A stretch of 64,000 nucleotides of DNA from Sequoia sempervirens (lineage: Eukaryota > Streptophyta > Pinopsida > Cupressales > Cupressaceae): NCBI GenBank assembly GCA_007258455.2, contig VDFB02000001.1:17542162-17606161 (forward strand), written 5' to 3'. The notes beneath the pieces are model-generated. The model was given only the letters and a program-made list of their open reading frames with translations. It did no database searches and was not told the origin of the DNA. The translations under genes were made by a program, and so were the position numbers. The first letter of the stretch is position 1. Every line of letters starts with the position of its first letter. Positions 10,873 to 22,280 of the stretch are shown in pieces.

Positions 10873-13283
10873 AGAGAGCAGGCCATCTACCTATAGATTC
10901 TGGGACCAGTTGTAGGAGAGAGAGTGACAATGACTGATGTGATTAAGACTATACTATGTTACCTATATGCCAATTATCTTGGAGAATAGGGGACTTTTGA
11001 CTGCACTTTGCAAGAGGTGGCATTCTGAGACATGCTACTTCCATTCGCTAATAGGGGAGGCTACAGTCACACTCGAGGATGCATACCACATCTTGCGCTT
11101 TCAAATCCGATGAGAGAAGATCATGTATAATCCATAGCATGGGTATCAGACATTTACAACATACTATAATAATGAGACTGGTGCAGGACTGGGGATTAAG
11201 GGGCATGAGATCCATTGGGAGTTCATGGCTGAGCATTATTCACAGTTTGATGCCTTGTTGGTGACAATGATTGGAGGAGTATTGATTCCTGACCATCAAG
11301 GACATAGATTTCCTATTGGCTGGGGCAATGTGCTAGTTTGGATGAGACGAGACAAGACCGTTTATGCCTGAGGACCTTGCCTGCTGGGGATGCTATACCA
11401 TCAACTTCATGAGGTTGCCTATAGGATAGCACAAAGTTTTGGTTGTGGGATGACACTCCTTATGATCTGGGCATGGGAGAACATCATTGTCTTTCATTCG
11501 CTGATGTAGAGACCACAATTGGTGGATGGCATGCCATATGCATACTATTATGCAAGTGCTTTGAAGCACACTCGAGTCAGCGAGACAAGATGGTGCGCCA
11601 TCGGATTAACACCATGGTATCTTTCATCTAGAGGCCATTCAAGAATTGCAGATAGTGGGAGGATGAGGTAGATCACCTCATTTTTTGTAGACAGTTCAGG
11701 TACTTGATAGCTGGACTATACTGAGTCAACTTATCATTGAGATGTACCTACCTTAGAGGGTACTACAGAAGTTTGGCGAGTATTAGGGTGTTCCTATAGG
11801 TACACCTGAGTATGCTAGGTCGTTGTGAGAGGCTTTAGGGGGTCCATCAATAGCGATGCCATTCACAAAGAAATAGATTGATAGGTTAGTGGCTCAGTAG
11901 TGGGGATGGAGTAGAGGATTTGTGGATCCTAAGACCAAAGTGAATTTTTATCCGTGGTGGAAGACTCATAGGCTAGTCCCATTGACAGATCCAAATGGAT
12001 GCGTGCCTATTGATAGGATATTAGTCATACCACATGTGTGGAAAGGTGGCTAGGGAGGCAGAGATGGAGCAAGGGGCAGAAGCAAAGGGTGAGGGAGGGA
12101 TGGAGGAAGAGGTGGAGGGAGGGATGGAGATGACGAAGATGATGGGGGAGATGGCAGGAGGAGGAGGAGAAGAGGAGATAATGGGAGATAGGGGAGGAGG
12201 GTGAGGCAGCATGTTGATAGAGCGGCACTAGATGCCATCCATGAGGTGCTAGAGGAGGAGGAGAGAGATGAGGGGCCAAGGAAGGAGGAGGGGATACATG
12301 AGTAGCATGTAGTAGAGGAGGAGGCCAGACAAGAGGAGCATGTAGTGGAGCGATTTCCAAAGATAGAGGTTTGGCAGGAGGTGGAGATGGAGGTGGAGGT
12401 GCTAGGAGAGGAGGGAGTTGTTGGGGGAGAGGAGGATGTATGGGATGAGGATTAGATAGGTGATGATGATGAGGCCATAGATGAGGTAGAGCGCTTTTTG
12501 AGGTGGCAGATAGTAGAGGGAGATGATGAGGCACCTATAGGACCATCACTGCCAGATGATGCGACCACAGATCAATGAGTGGTAGAACTTCAGAGGAGGC
12601 TTGATTAGAGCACAACATAGGTGAGGACCTTGTAGGTAGAGCTGGAGGTGGTAAAAGTAGAGCATGATCAAGAAATGATATGTAAGTAGGAGTCGAATAG
12701 GTGGTGCATAGAGTTTGTGCAGCTATGTACAAGACCATCAAGGGATAGAGAGAGAGAGTGAGCTAGAGTTAGTGAGAGTCGAGGATGTTACAGGTTATTA
12801 TATGAGTAGGCTATACCATCCAAGAGACGTGATCCTACTCTAACATGGTCTCAGATGGGGACAAGCAGTGGAAACATGAATGTTAGTAGTATAGGGGGAT
12901 CCACTTCCTCATGACACTCATCAGGACACATGTCTAGCCACTCCCATAGGAATTCATCCACTCATAGGTTAGGTCACAGCCATGGTTCCACTAGGTCGTG
13001 GCATAGATCAGTGCACAGCTAGCCTCCGGTGATGGATCCATTAGTCACAGTGTCCTTGTAGCCTCATGTTACTATAGAGATGATGCCATCATTGATAGTT
13101 CCCTCAATTTCATAGATGCAGGCCACAGTGATAGATCCCTAAGCTTCCCAGGCACATGCCATTGTGACTTTGATGGCATTAGTTCCCTTGACAGAGCATC
13201 AATCCCCTAAATCTTTTCCTCGAGGTGGTGAGGAGAGCTCAACATATAAATGTTTATTATTATCTTGCATTAGGAAATTTTAG
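10873..13283 (+). pseudogene. Antisense ORF of element B with plant mobile domain (PMD)
   Basis: The plus strand, opposite to Gag-Pol, encodes a PMD-like protein. Core segments: LLTALCKRWHSETCYFHSLI and GEATVTLEDAYHILRFQI (about 10989-11107), then VTMIGGVLIPDHQGHRFPIG, LGMLYHQLHEVAYR and CGMTLLMIWAWENI (to about 11480), and RVLQKFGEY near 11760. A purine-rich acidic, Glu/Gly/Met-rich tail (about 12050-12500) and a Ser/His-rich end (about 12890-13230) follow. Numerous TAG stops and some frameshifts occur. PMD proteins in plants include the MAIN/MAIL family; PMD copies also occur in transposable elements. The domain call is firm, the exact ends approximate. Confidence 0.8.
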
Positions 13284-15060
13284 AAACTTATGTTATTACA
13301 TTTATATTTTGACCATAGAGCCTGCAAGCTCTTATTCTAGGATATCTCATGACTTTATCCTATGACATTATATTTTTTTGAGATGATATATATATGATGC
13401 AATTTTGATGCGGCCTATATGATTTATGTTATTTAAGTATTTCTTATGTGTGGAATACATTTTATGATGGATGCTTATCCAAATATGATTATGATGATGC
13501 AGTTATGATGACTTATGTGATGACTATGAGATGTGATTTATGCATTTATGATTCCTATGATGATGTCATTTATATGCCATGCCACATATGCATTTATGAT
13601 GGTTATTTATGATAAAATTTCATGATGATGTGATGTATATTTATGATTATATGTCCTAATGATGCTATGGATAATGCTTACATTAGAATGATGATGATAT
13701 GCATAATGTTTTGATTGTAATGGATGTCGTGTTTATGATTATGTATGTTGATGTAAGATTATATATGTATGGAAAATGTAATATGTGATGCAATGTATAT
13801 GGTTTAATGATATAAATGATGTACACATGGACCTAATGCAATTCCTATATGGTCATGTATGCAATTATGTTTTTTGTATGTCAAAGGATATCATCTTGAG
13901 ATGGAAAAGACATGATGACAAGATAGAAGGGGATCCATGAATGTTAGAATGGAGACCAAATCCTTCAACATATTACCATAGGAATTTAATAATTATTTCT
14001 CTCAATCATCATTGGGCGGATTATTGTAATGGCCAACAAACACCATGATATGACATAGATCAAGGTGTGGAAGGTTGTACTATCACATGAGACAACCAGT
14101 CATAAACAAGGATGCTCATGACTCATACTAAGAGCACAATTGCCCCAGTCTTTTTGTCACAACCAACCACAAGTATAAAAAGACCAAAAAGACAAGTCAT
14201 GAAATTTCATTGCTCCTCTAAATCCTAATGTTAGGAAATCCTTGAGGAACTAGGAACATGACTACCTAAAAGACAAGAAAAGACAATCATCATGATACGT
14301 TGCTACTTCTCAAAATCCTGTTGTTAGGACATCACCGAGAAACTGGTAACATGATGAGAGAGCAAAAGACAAGTGCCAAGTGTTGTCAAGTTTGTCTAAA
14401 TGCCAAGTGTTTTGATGTCAAGATGTTAGGTTTGATGATGTCTGAATTTCAAATGTCAAAGTTTTCCAAATTCAGGAAGGACACATCCTAAATAATGTTG
14501 ATGCCAAGAGGATCCCGCAAAATACTAGATGATAGTAACGATACCTAGGAAGGACACACCCTAAGGTATAAATGACATAGGTTGTTCTTAAGGACTCATG
14601 TGAAGAATAACCAAGAGTTGATAGTTTGAATAGTTATGAAAATTTGACTGTTGTTGACTATATGTCAATGTTGACATGTTGATGCATTTGATGTGTTTAT
14701 TAAAGAATTGCCAGAGTTGGTTTTACGAGTTTGATTGTTTTGGAATGACTTGTTTGACTTGAAGACATTTTGATGTGTGTGCTAGTGTAGTATCATTAAC
14801 CCTAATGGACTGACCTAGTGCAGCCTCGGGGGCTCATTAATTGATGGCCTTGCCTACGTCATGCACTCAGAGACCTTGTAGTTCGACATGACCAATAACT
14901 TTGTCTTGATGACCAAAGACTGAGTCATGATTTTATTTTGACAAACCTAAAAGGACTGACCTAATGTTGAGCCTTGCCTATGTAGCAAATGCGTAGAGAC
15001 AACATAGTTCAGACAAAGGACAATGACATACTGACATGACAGATTTGAATGATTTAATTG
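13284..15060. other. Noncoding spacer of element B with ATGATG-rich and duplicated stretches
   Basis: From about 13380 to 13830 the sequence is a degenerate ATGATG/TTATGA low-complexity tract. At about 14207-14345 a block of roughly 60 bp (ATTGCTCCTCTAAATCCTAA to AGGAACATGACTA) occurs twice in imperfect form. A repeated GACTGACCTA motif appears at 14810 and 14954. No coding signal is seen. Confidence 0.5.
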
Positions 15061-15062
15061 GC

Positions 15063-15300
15063 ATTGGCTCTGTTTTGTGTTTTTGAGATATCTTGATTTT
15101 TTTGGATTTCTTTAGGACATTTTTTAGTTGTAAGTTCTTTTTTCAGGACAATTTTTGATTTTTTGGTCTTTTTTTAGAACATTTTTTTATTTTTAGGTCT
15201 TTTCTTAGGACTTTTTTATTTTTTTTTTAGGAATTTTTTTAAAAATTGTCTTTTTTAGGGAATTTTTTTTTTAGGCCCTTTTTTAGGACATTTTATTAGT
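15063..15300 (+). repeat. T-rich degenerate repeat (TTTTTAGGAC-like)
   Basis: Runs of T broken by recurring TTAGGACA, TTTAGGTC or TTAGGAATT, about 25-30 bp apart. It lies just after the integrase end in element B coordinates. Confidence 0.6.
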
Positions 15301-15667
15301 GACAGGACCATGTGCAATACCCATTGTAGTTAGGTAATAAATATTTTCTCCTAATCAGGTCCAAAACTAGCCAACTAGACAAATGGGAAAAGGACGTGTG
15401 TGGGGTGACAGATGGGTGATATGCAAGACTTGATGTCAATCGTTATAAGCCATGGGAGAAAATGATGGGGTTTTTGTGATGGGTGTCAAGGTTCTATCAG
15501 GAAAGTGAGTGTTTATTATGGACTAAGGCAGAGGAATGACGAACTACACATGGCACCTGTTTGCTAGGTTTTCACTTTTGGACAAATTATTTCTCTTTAC
15601 TATTTTTGTCATTTTTTTCTTTTGGTGTCACTAAGACTCCTGTTTGCCAGGTTTTCATCAAGGTGAC

Positions 15668-15672
<5 letters not shown>

Positions 15673-15745
<73 letters not shown>
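15673..15745. repeat. (TA)n microsatellite
   Basis: About 36 TA units without interruption. It explains the spurious Tyr-Ile repeat frame at 15561-15758. Confidence 0.97.
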
Positions 15746-15749
<4 letters not shown>

Positions 15750-15949
15750 ATTTTTTAGGTTTTCAACCCAAATTTTTAATGCTATGCATAAAACTTACAA
15801 AGATGTAGACTGTTCATAGGCTCTATCACTTTTTCAAACTACCTGACCATGACTTTCTTGTTGTAACTACAACAAAGACAGTTTTGATACACCTGTATAT
15901 GGTTTAGAGAATTTTGTCTTCTTTCATCTAACATCTCCAGCTCATGTAG

Positions 15950-16620
15950 TCATGACTGTCTATATTCTTCATCATCTATCAGACCCTTCATGGAGAATGT
16001 TAAGGATGAAATTTCAACCTCGATGGGAAATGTGGCTTCCACTCCAAAGACCAGGGAAAATGGAGTGGCTCCTATAGTCATGTGGATGCTGGTGTGGTAA
16101 GCCCACAAAGCAAGGTTAAGTTGGATGTGCCAGTAACAGCCAATTCCATTGATAGTCTTCTTAAGAATTTTGAGTATTTCCTTATTGGATGCCTTAGCTT
16201 GGTCATTTCCTTGTGGGTAGTACAACGTAGAGAAATCATGTTGGATGTGGAATTTCTCACATAACTCACAAGTGTCTTGATTTTTGAATGAACGCCCGTT
16301 GTCTGTGATGATGGACTGTGAAATACCATACTGACAAATGATGTAGTTGAGGATGAATTTGTAAATGTGTTTTCCATTTATGTATGTAAGGGGGATGGCT
16401 TCAATCCACTTAGTAAAGTACTCAATGGTGGTGATAATGAATTTGTGGTCATTGGAAGAGGTAGGGTGGATTTTTCCTATGAGGTCGAGTCCCCATTGTG
16501 TGAAGGGCAAAGGAGATGTAATTGACCGAAGTTCCTTTGCAAGATAATGAATCAAATCACCATGTATATGACATTAGCAACAAGTCATGACAAACTCAAG
16601 TGCACCTTTTTCAATGGTCA
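15950..16620 (-). pseudogene. Integrase core of element B, catalytic Glu replaced by Lys
   Basis: The longest open frame of the element (201 codons, 16555-15950). It contains QWGLDLIGKIHP (first Asp), SIITDNGRSF (second Asp) and YYPQGNDQAKASNKEILKIL, then LALWAYHTSIHMTIGATPF and GVEATFPIEVEI. The third catalytic residue, normally Glu in GQAEAS, is Lys here (GAA to AAA, a G-to-A change), 36 residues after the second Asp. Integration chemistry would be lost even if the frame were expressed. Confidence 0.9.
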
Positions 16621-16939
16621 GCTAGTGATACCCAAGTCTCATTATTTTTTTGGATAGAGTAGGAGCACTCGAATGAGACTCGCATATACCCTCATGTACT
16701 TCGCATAAGGTTATGCATGCTTCATTAGTGTCAAGACATTGAAGGAGGGTGTTGTCAAAGTTACAGCAATAGAGGGTGTCACTGACAATGGTGTATCGGG
16801 TGGCTTTTCGAATAAAGGAATTTCATTGGTTGTTGGATAGGTTGGGGGGAAGGATTTGGGACTTGAGATAATCATAAATGTCTTGATACCAAGGAAAATA
16901 AGGACCAACAAGCTCACATAACATCTTTGATTCTGGGAC

Positions 16940-17400
16940 ATCATATGAAGGGACCAACAACTATTCTACCAAGAATTCATATTGTGGCACATTACTTGGG
17001 ATGTCTAGGAGAGAGCCAATTGTGGCTATCACATCTACTACCTTATTCTATGCTCTTGAAACTTGCTCAAAATTCAGCATGTGGAAATATGTATGAAAGT
17101 TGTCAAACATTCATTTATAAGGAATTAATTTCTCATCCTTGGTGTCATATTCATCATTAACTTGGTTGATGACCAGTTGAGAATCTCCATAAAGATAAAG
17201 TGTCCTGATTTTCCATTTTATGGCCATTTTGAGTCCCGTGACAAGTGACTCATATTTTGCAACATTATTGGTACATGGGAAAGCTATGCAGAATGAATTA
17301 GGGATGTAGTCTCCTTATGGAGTGATAAACAATATTCCTGCCCCTGAGCCATGACTAGTATGAGACCCATCAAAGTATAGCCTCCAAGGTGACTTAGGTT
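16940..17400 (-). pseudogene. Additional RNase H (aRNH) of element B, downstream of RNase H
   Basis: From about 17385 the minus strand gives WRLYFDGSHTSHGSGAGILF with the first catalytic Asp. After a TAA at a Gln position come KYESLVTGLKMAIKWKI with the catalytic Glu, YGDSQLVINQVNDEY with the second Asp, and VVDVIATIGSLLDIP at the end. All key acids are readable although stops interrupt. This is the Tat-type archaeal-like RNase H, placed between RNase H and integrase. Element A has it before RT. Confidence 0.82.
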
Positions 17401-17519
17401 CTATATGAAATATGGACTCATTCAGAAAATATGCTACTAATGGATGATCACTTTGTATAGGTGCATCTGTTAGTTGGTCTACTATCACTTGTCCCTTTAT
17501 ATCCTTTTGTTCTACACAA

Positions 17520-17900
17520 TAGATGTCATACTTTTTCAAAATCATGACCCATTTTGCTAGATGGTCTGTCAATGCTACATGATTCAAGAAATATTTTAGG
17601 GGGTCAATATTAGCTACCAACTGTGTCTTGTGATTCAACATATAGTGTCTTAGCTTTTGAACTACAAAGACAACTGCTAAGCAAGTATGTTCAATTGATG
17701 TATAGTTTATCTCATATCCAACCAGTGTCTGACTTAAATAATATATGGCCCTTTCCTTCTCATCATGGTTGTTTTATGCCAATAATGCCCCTAGTGTTGA
17801 AGTTGTTGCATAAATGTATAGAATCAAAGGTTTCCCTTAGATAGGTGGCATTAAAATGGGTGGTGACAAGAGATAATCTTTTATTAGTAGAAAGCCCTCC
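17520..17900 (-). pseudogene. RNase H (gypsy type) region of element B
   Basis: In several broken frames between the RT and the aRNH, residues typical of the gypsy RNase H are readable, such as ERAIYYLSQTLVG, EHTCLAV and HYMLNHKTQLVANIDPLKYF. The last reaches the clean frame 17641-17315. It lies in the standard place after RT. Confidence 0.65.
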
Positions 17901-17949
17901 TAAAATTTTTCCATCCACACAAAGGGGATGCCCTTGCACAGAAGATACT

Positions 17950-19002
17950 GAAATGGTTGGAAATTGTCAGCTACTTGTGCTATTAAGCATCACATAGATT
18001 GTAACCTACCTTGTAATGTCCTTAGTTCACTTATTCCTTTTGGAGGAGGCATTTCTATAATGGCTTTCAGTTTGGTAGGATCTACCTCAATACCTCTTTG
18101 AGAAACTATGTATCCCAAAAGCTTCCCTGATGTCATACCAAAGACACATTTCTTCGGATTCAAGTGGACCTTATATTCTTCCAGTCTCTTGAATTTTTTT
18201 TCCAACACATTCAAGTGATCTTTTCTTGTTAAATATTTTTCCAAAAGTTCATCTACATAGTCTTCCATTATCTTGTGCATCATGTCATGAAATATTGTCA
18301 TCATGGCTCTCTAATATGTGGCGCTTGCATTCTTAAGACCAAAAGGAATGGTGTTCCAACAGTATGTACCCCAAGGAAAATTGAATGCTATTTTATGTTG
18401 ATCTTCAAGGGAAATATGAATCTTATTATAGCCTAAGATACCGTCCATGATGAACATCTTGTATCCTGTTGTTAGGTCAACTATGATATCTATATATGGC
18501 AATGGAAAGTCATCCTTTGGAAATGCTTTGTTCAAGTCTCTAAAGTCTATGTAGATGTGTATCTAACCATTTGGTTTTGTAAATAGTACAAGATTGGATA
18601 TCCATTCAGCATAGTCAATAGACCGTATGAACCCTGCATCGAGGAATTTCTTGAGTTCAACTTTGACTAGCAGGGCAATTTGAGGATGTGTTTTACATAG
18701 CTTTTGTTTACTAGCTTAGCATCTGGAAATAGTCGCAAATGGTGTAAGACCAATTTTGGATCCAAACTAGGCATATCGACATATGACCATGCAAAATTAA
18801 TTTTACACTCTGCAAAGAATTTGTGGAATTCAGGTGTCTCATCTTCCATCAAGGATGCTACAAAGAGGACCATTTTAGGATCATCTGTTGTACATATGTT
18901 GACTTCCATGGTGTCCTCCATAATCATTTCCAATTTCTCTTGAGCCATGGGAAGAAATTCCATTCCTCCATCTTTGGGAACCTTAGAGAGGTTTTCACTC
19001 AT
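17950..19002 (-). pseudogene. Decayed reverse transcriptase of element B
   Basis: Pre-RT segment 19002-18667 contains INFAWSYVDMPSLDPKLVLH. The fingers follow at 18535-18311: NKAFPKDDFPLPYIDIIVDL, MDGILGYNKI and FPWGTYCWNTIPFGLKNA. A TAG at 18311-18313 (Gln position) separates this from 18304-17990, which has EDYVDELLEKY. Here the YxDD box reads YVDE, so the second catalytic Asp is Glu. The frame is also shifted around 18660-18540. Confidence 0.88.
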
Positions 19003-19059
19003 AGATACATCCTTTATTTTTACTTTTTTATTGTTAGAAGGTGCCTTTCACCTTTCACC

Positions 19060-20779
19060 TAAAGAAGTTTCAATTTTCATTTTATTTTTATTTTTCATTT
19101 TGTGACTAGAGGATGGAGTAGTCTCCCCAAACTAAGTTGTACAATCTAGGTCAATAGGAAATCTAGCCTTATGATCACTACTGGGTATGCCCTCATGTAG
19201 TCCCATAAATTTTGTAATGGCCTCATCATTCTAAAATATGTCCATGACTGGCGGGACTTGTTGGTCCTAATCGATTAGTTGTGGGTAGACTAAAGAGATA
19301 CCATCATCAGTCTTGGTGAATTGTGGAGAGGACGTGGAAAGTATGCAGACAGATTTAGAGACATTGAAAATGAATTTTTCATCATCCAATTCCCAATCAA
19401 ATTCTATCCAATATTCTCTTTTTCTTGACTCATACTCATTGTCATAATAAGGGACAAAAGAACTATCATTGTGGTTGGCAATTTCATGTGACAACTTGGA
19501 TGAATCCAAATGATGGTCATTAAGTTCAAATGGTTGGGTAGATATGGTAGGTGTATGACTAATAGGACTGGAAGATGATTCGTATTTGTCATTGTTCCTT
19601 TGGCAAAAGAGCTTATCCCATTTTTCTTGTTTCTTTGGGATCTTAGGATTGTCATTATTAGAGGTCGGATCAATTGTAAATCATTGCCAAAATCTTTGTT
19701 CAACAGTAAGTTCTCCAGGTTCAGGGAACAATTCATCAAGGCAATAGTCACTTAGGGATCATTGGGAGCCAAATTCTCATTCATGGGAGTCAGTTTCGGT
19801 AAGGGATTCCTCTATAGTCTTGATACTTTCCAAAGCATTCACACTCTCACTCAAAAGTCCATTGGTACATCGATCATCATTTTTGGGTAGACCATACCCT
19901 AACCCAAGATACTTTGGTCATTTAGAAGGTGCTATAGGCTCTTTTCATCTAGTTTTATTTCTACCAAGGCCACTAGTTCCATCGTAGCCTTTTCTTTTAA
20001 CATGTCATATCCTTTGCCATATATCTTAACTAGTGATGGGGGTAAGTTTTCCATTTCTTTATAAATCCATCCTGCTATATCGAAAATTTCTTCATTGTTC
20101 ATGTCTCCCCATTTTATGAAAATTGTTTTTGGAAAAACTTTAAAAATTTATTTAGGTTCCATTTTGAAACACAGACGACCATAGACCTTAGGAGACTTGG
20201 GTATTGTTATGATGGAATATGTTGTATTTAGTTTGAATTCTCTAGAGCCTAGGTCCTCATCTTGACATTGGACTCAGTCTTATGAAGGGAGGAAGATGAT
20301 GGCATGGCGAAAGATGTGGAAGGAGTGGACATGGATTATGATGTGAGTGTGGATAGGTCAATGAATTTGGAATAAGAGGAACTTGGAGCTTCTCAGTTAA
20401 TGGGCACTTGATGTTCGAAAATACCCCTAAGGTTAGTAGAATACTAAAAAGGATCGGGGTCTCCATATATGGTGATTTTCTTGTCATCGAAGGGAAATTT
20501 AGGAATTGGTAATATGCTAAGGGAATAGCTTTTAGGGCATGAATCTAGGGTCGCCCAAGCAAGATGTTATAGGGAAATTCAAGATTTAGGACTTGGAAAG
20601 TTGTGTCTACAATGACTGGTCCAACTTTGATAGGAAGAGTGATAACACCTCGAGAGGAATGTTCTTCATCATCATATGCCTTTATGACTATGCTTTTTGT
20701 TGGGTACACAAGCATCAAAAAACTCTAGATCCTTAACCAGTTTTAAGGAGCATATATTCAGTCCTACTCCGCCATCTAC
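19060..20779 (-). pseudogene. Protease to RT linker region of element B
   Basis: Poorly conserved acidic linker. The frame 19509-19267 (ELDDEKFIFNVSKS and neighbours) is in element orientation and is probably real but eroded linker. Other frames here (20487-20257, 19751-19404) are doubtful. No domain is recognised. Confidence 0.4.
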
Positions 20780-22268
20780 TAAAACTCATCTAACCTTGTG
20801 TTTATGGATAAAGACTTCAATGTGTAATGCGTCATCATGATTGGACTTTGGCGATGAGTAATATTGGTATGAAAATGTTACATGATGGGGTGTAGCGAGG
20901 TAACCCACCATGGCTTCAAACGGCTTGACATCAATGTCTTGAGGGACAGAGGACTCTTGCAAGGTTTTGTCAAGTATAGCCTTATGCGCGGGAGAAATGT
21001 GAAGCAACTAGATTATGGATATTTGCACAGGGGTTTTTCCTAGTTGATCAATAAGGTTAAACTAACTCTTAGGTTGGGAATGTTTTGCATATGAGCTTGA
21101 TTGTGGTTGTTTTGTGGATGGACTAGGTATTGTAATTTTTTGTTGCCAAGGAGGTGGACTAGCTATGGTGATTTTTTCACTTCGAGTAGTGGCATTACAT
21201 CCAGGTTCTCTTTTGACAGTGATGGTATTGACATATTCATCATCGGTTTAGACATTATTAATGATGGTTCCTCTTGAATAATCGAATGCATCATGGGCAT
21301 AATTAGCTTGACTATTATTAGTCTTGGAACTTGATGTTGAGGCCTTATTAGAACCATGGTCTTGTAGTGCATTTTTGTGAATAGTATGGTCTGCATTTGA
21401 TGCAAATTGTGGCCCACCCAATTCATTTGTGTGATTTTCAATGAGGTCAAGTGTACAATGTTTCTTAGTTGTCAAGAAGAGGATGTCTTCTGCCCTTTAG
21501 CCTGGTGGTAATCACAAAAAGCATTGTCATCCCACTATGATAGTTTAAACTATCCTGGTTCATATGGCTTAGGATCTTCAAGTGTGATGAGATTGTTTTG
21601 AAGGAGCTTCTTAAGGGAATCCTCAATTGGTTCTCCCAAAGTGGTGTATGTTCATCTTTTTAGAAATTGTCTTGTCTAGTGGGGTTGTCCTTGACTTTGA
21701 CTGTTTGGACCATTTTGGTTATTTGGGATGAATTTAGTGGGGGGTGTCAGTATTGTTGTTGGTTTGTTTTGTGGTCGAGCTCCTTTAAGAGTAAGTACAG
21801 GACCCATCGTGTTTAGAACTTTGCAATCAACAACGTCGTCATTGGTAACATGTTTATTTTTGAACCAATACTTATTTTTGTCTGCGGATGAGTTTGCATT
21901 TGTATTTTTATGACCATATTTTAATTCTCCTTTAGCAATGATATTTTTCTGAACTTGGACCCCTTTTTTCGACTAGGTCCAGTGAAGGTTGTGCAACAAT
22001 GGACTTGCAATCCATATTTCAATGGGCCTAGGAGTGTTTGAACAAACATGTCGACCTTTTCTTTTTGAGGTATTTCAATGTGGCAATGACTTGCTAGACT
22101 TCTACATCTTTGGAAGAATGGGATAAATGTTTCACCTGCATCTTCTTGTGTAAGAGTGCATAAGCTAGTGATGGAGGTGTCCATGCCAATGTTATACACA
22201 TAATTTTTCATAAATTTTTCTTTAAGTTTGTCCCATGATTTTATCCCTTTTAAAGTGGAGAACCATTC
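20780..22268 (-). pseudogene. Decayed Gag and protease of element B
   Basis: Gag similarity starts at 22268 with LEWFSTLKGIKSWDKLKEKF and continues in 22211-21921 with GETFIPFFQRCRSLASH. A zinc-finger-like FCDYHQAKG motif lies near 21530-21500, followed by a Ser/Asn-rich linker. After that the frame reads LLHISPAHKAILDKTL, VPQDIDVKPFEAMVGYL and ALHIEVFIHKHKVR. After a TGA (about 20794) it gives VLVDGGVGLNI, the D-G-G type protease site I recall as normal for this group. Several stops and a frameshift occur. The Gag N-terminus is missing. Confidence 0.8.
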
Positions 22269-22280
22269 AAGTGTAGGTAC

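Noticed and set aside
12025..12741. Long minus-strand Pro/Ser/His-rich open frames
   Set aside because: They are the reverse complement of the purine-rich acidic tail of the plus-strand PMD ORF; low complexity leaves few stops on the other strand.
15561..15758. Plus-strand frame ending in Tyr-Ile repeats
   Set aside because: Produced by the (TA)n microsatellite.
16078..16547. Frames on both strands overlapping the integrase of B
   Set aside because: Shadows of the integrase frame 16555-15950.
20786..20794. Protease site D-G-G in element B as an inactivating change
   Set aside because: I recall D-G-G at this place as usual for this Tat branch, so it is not counted as decay.
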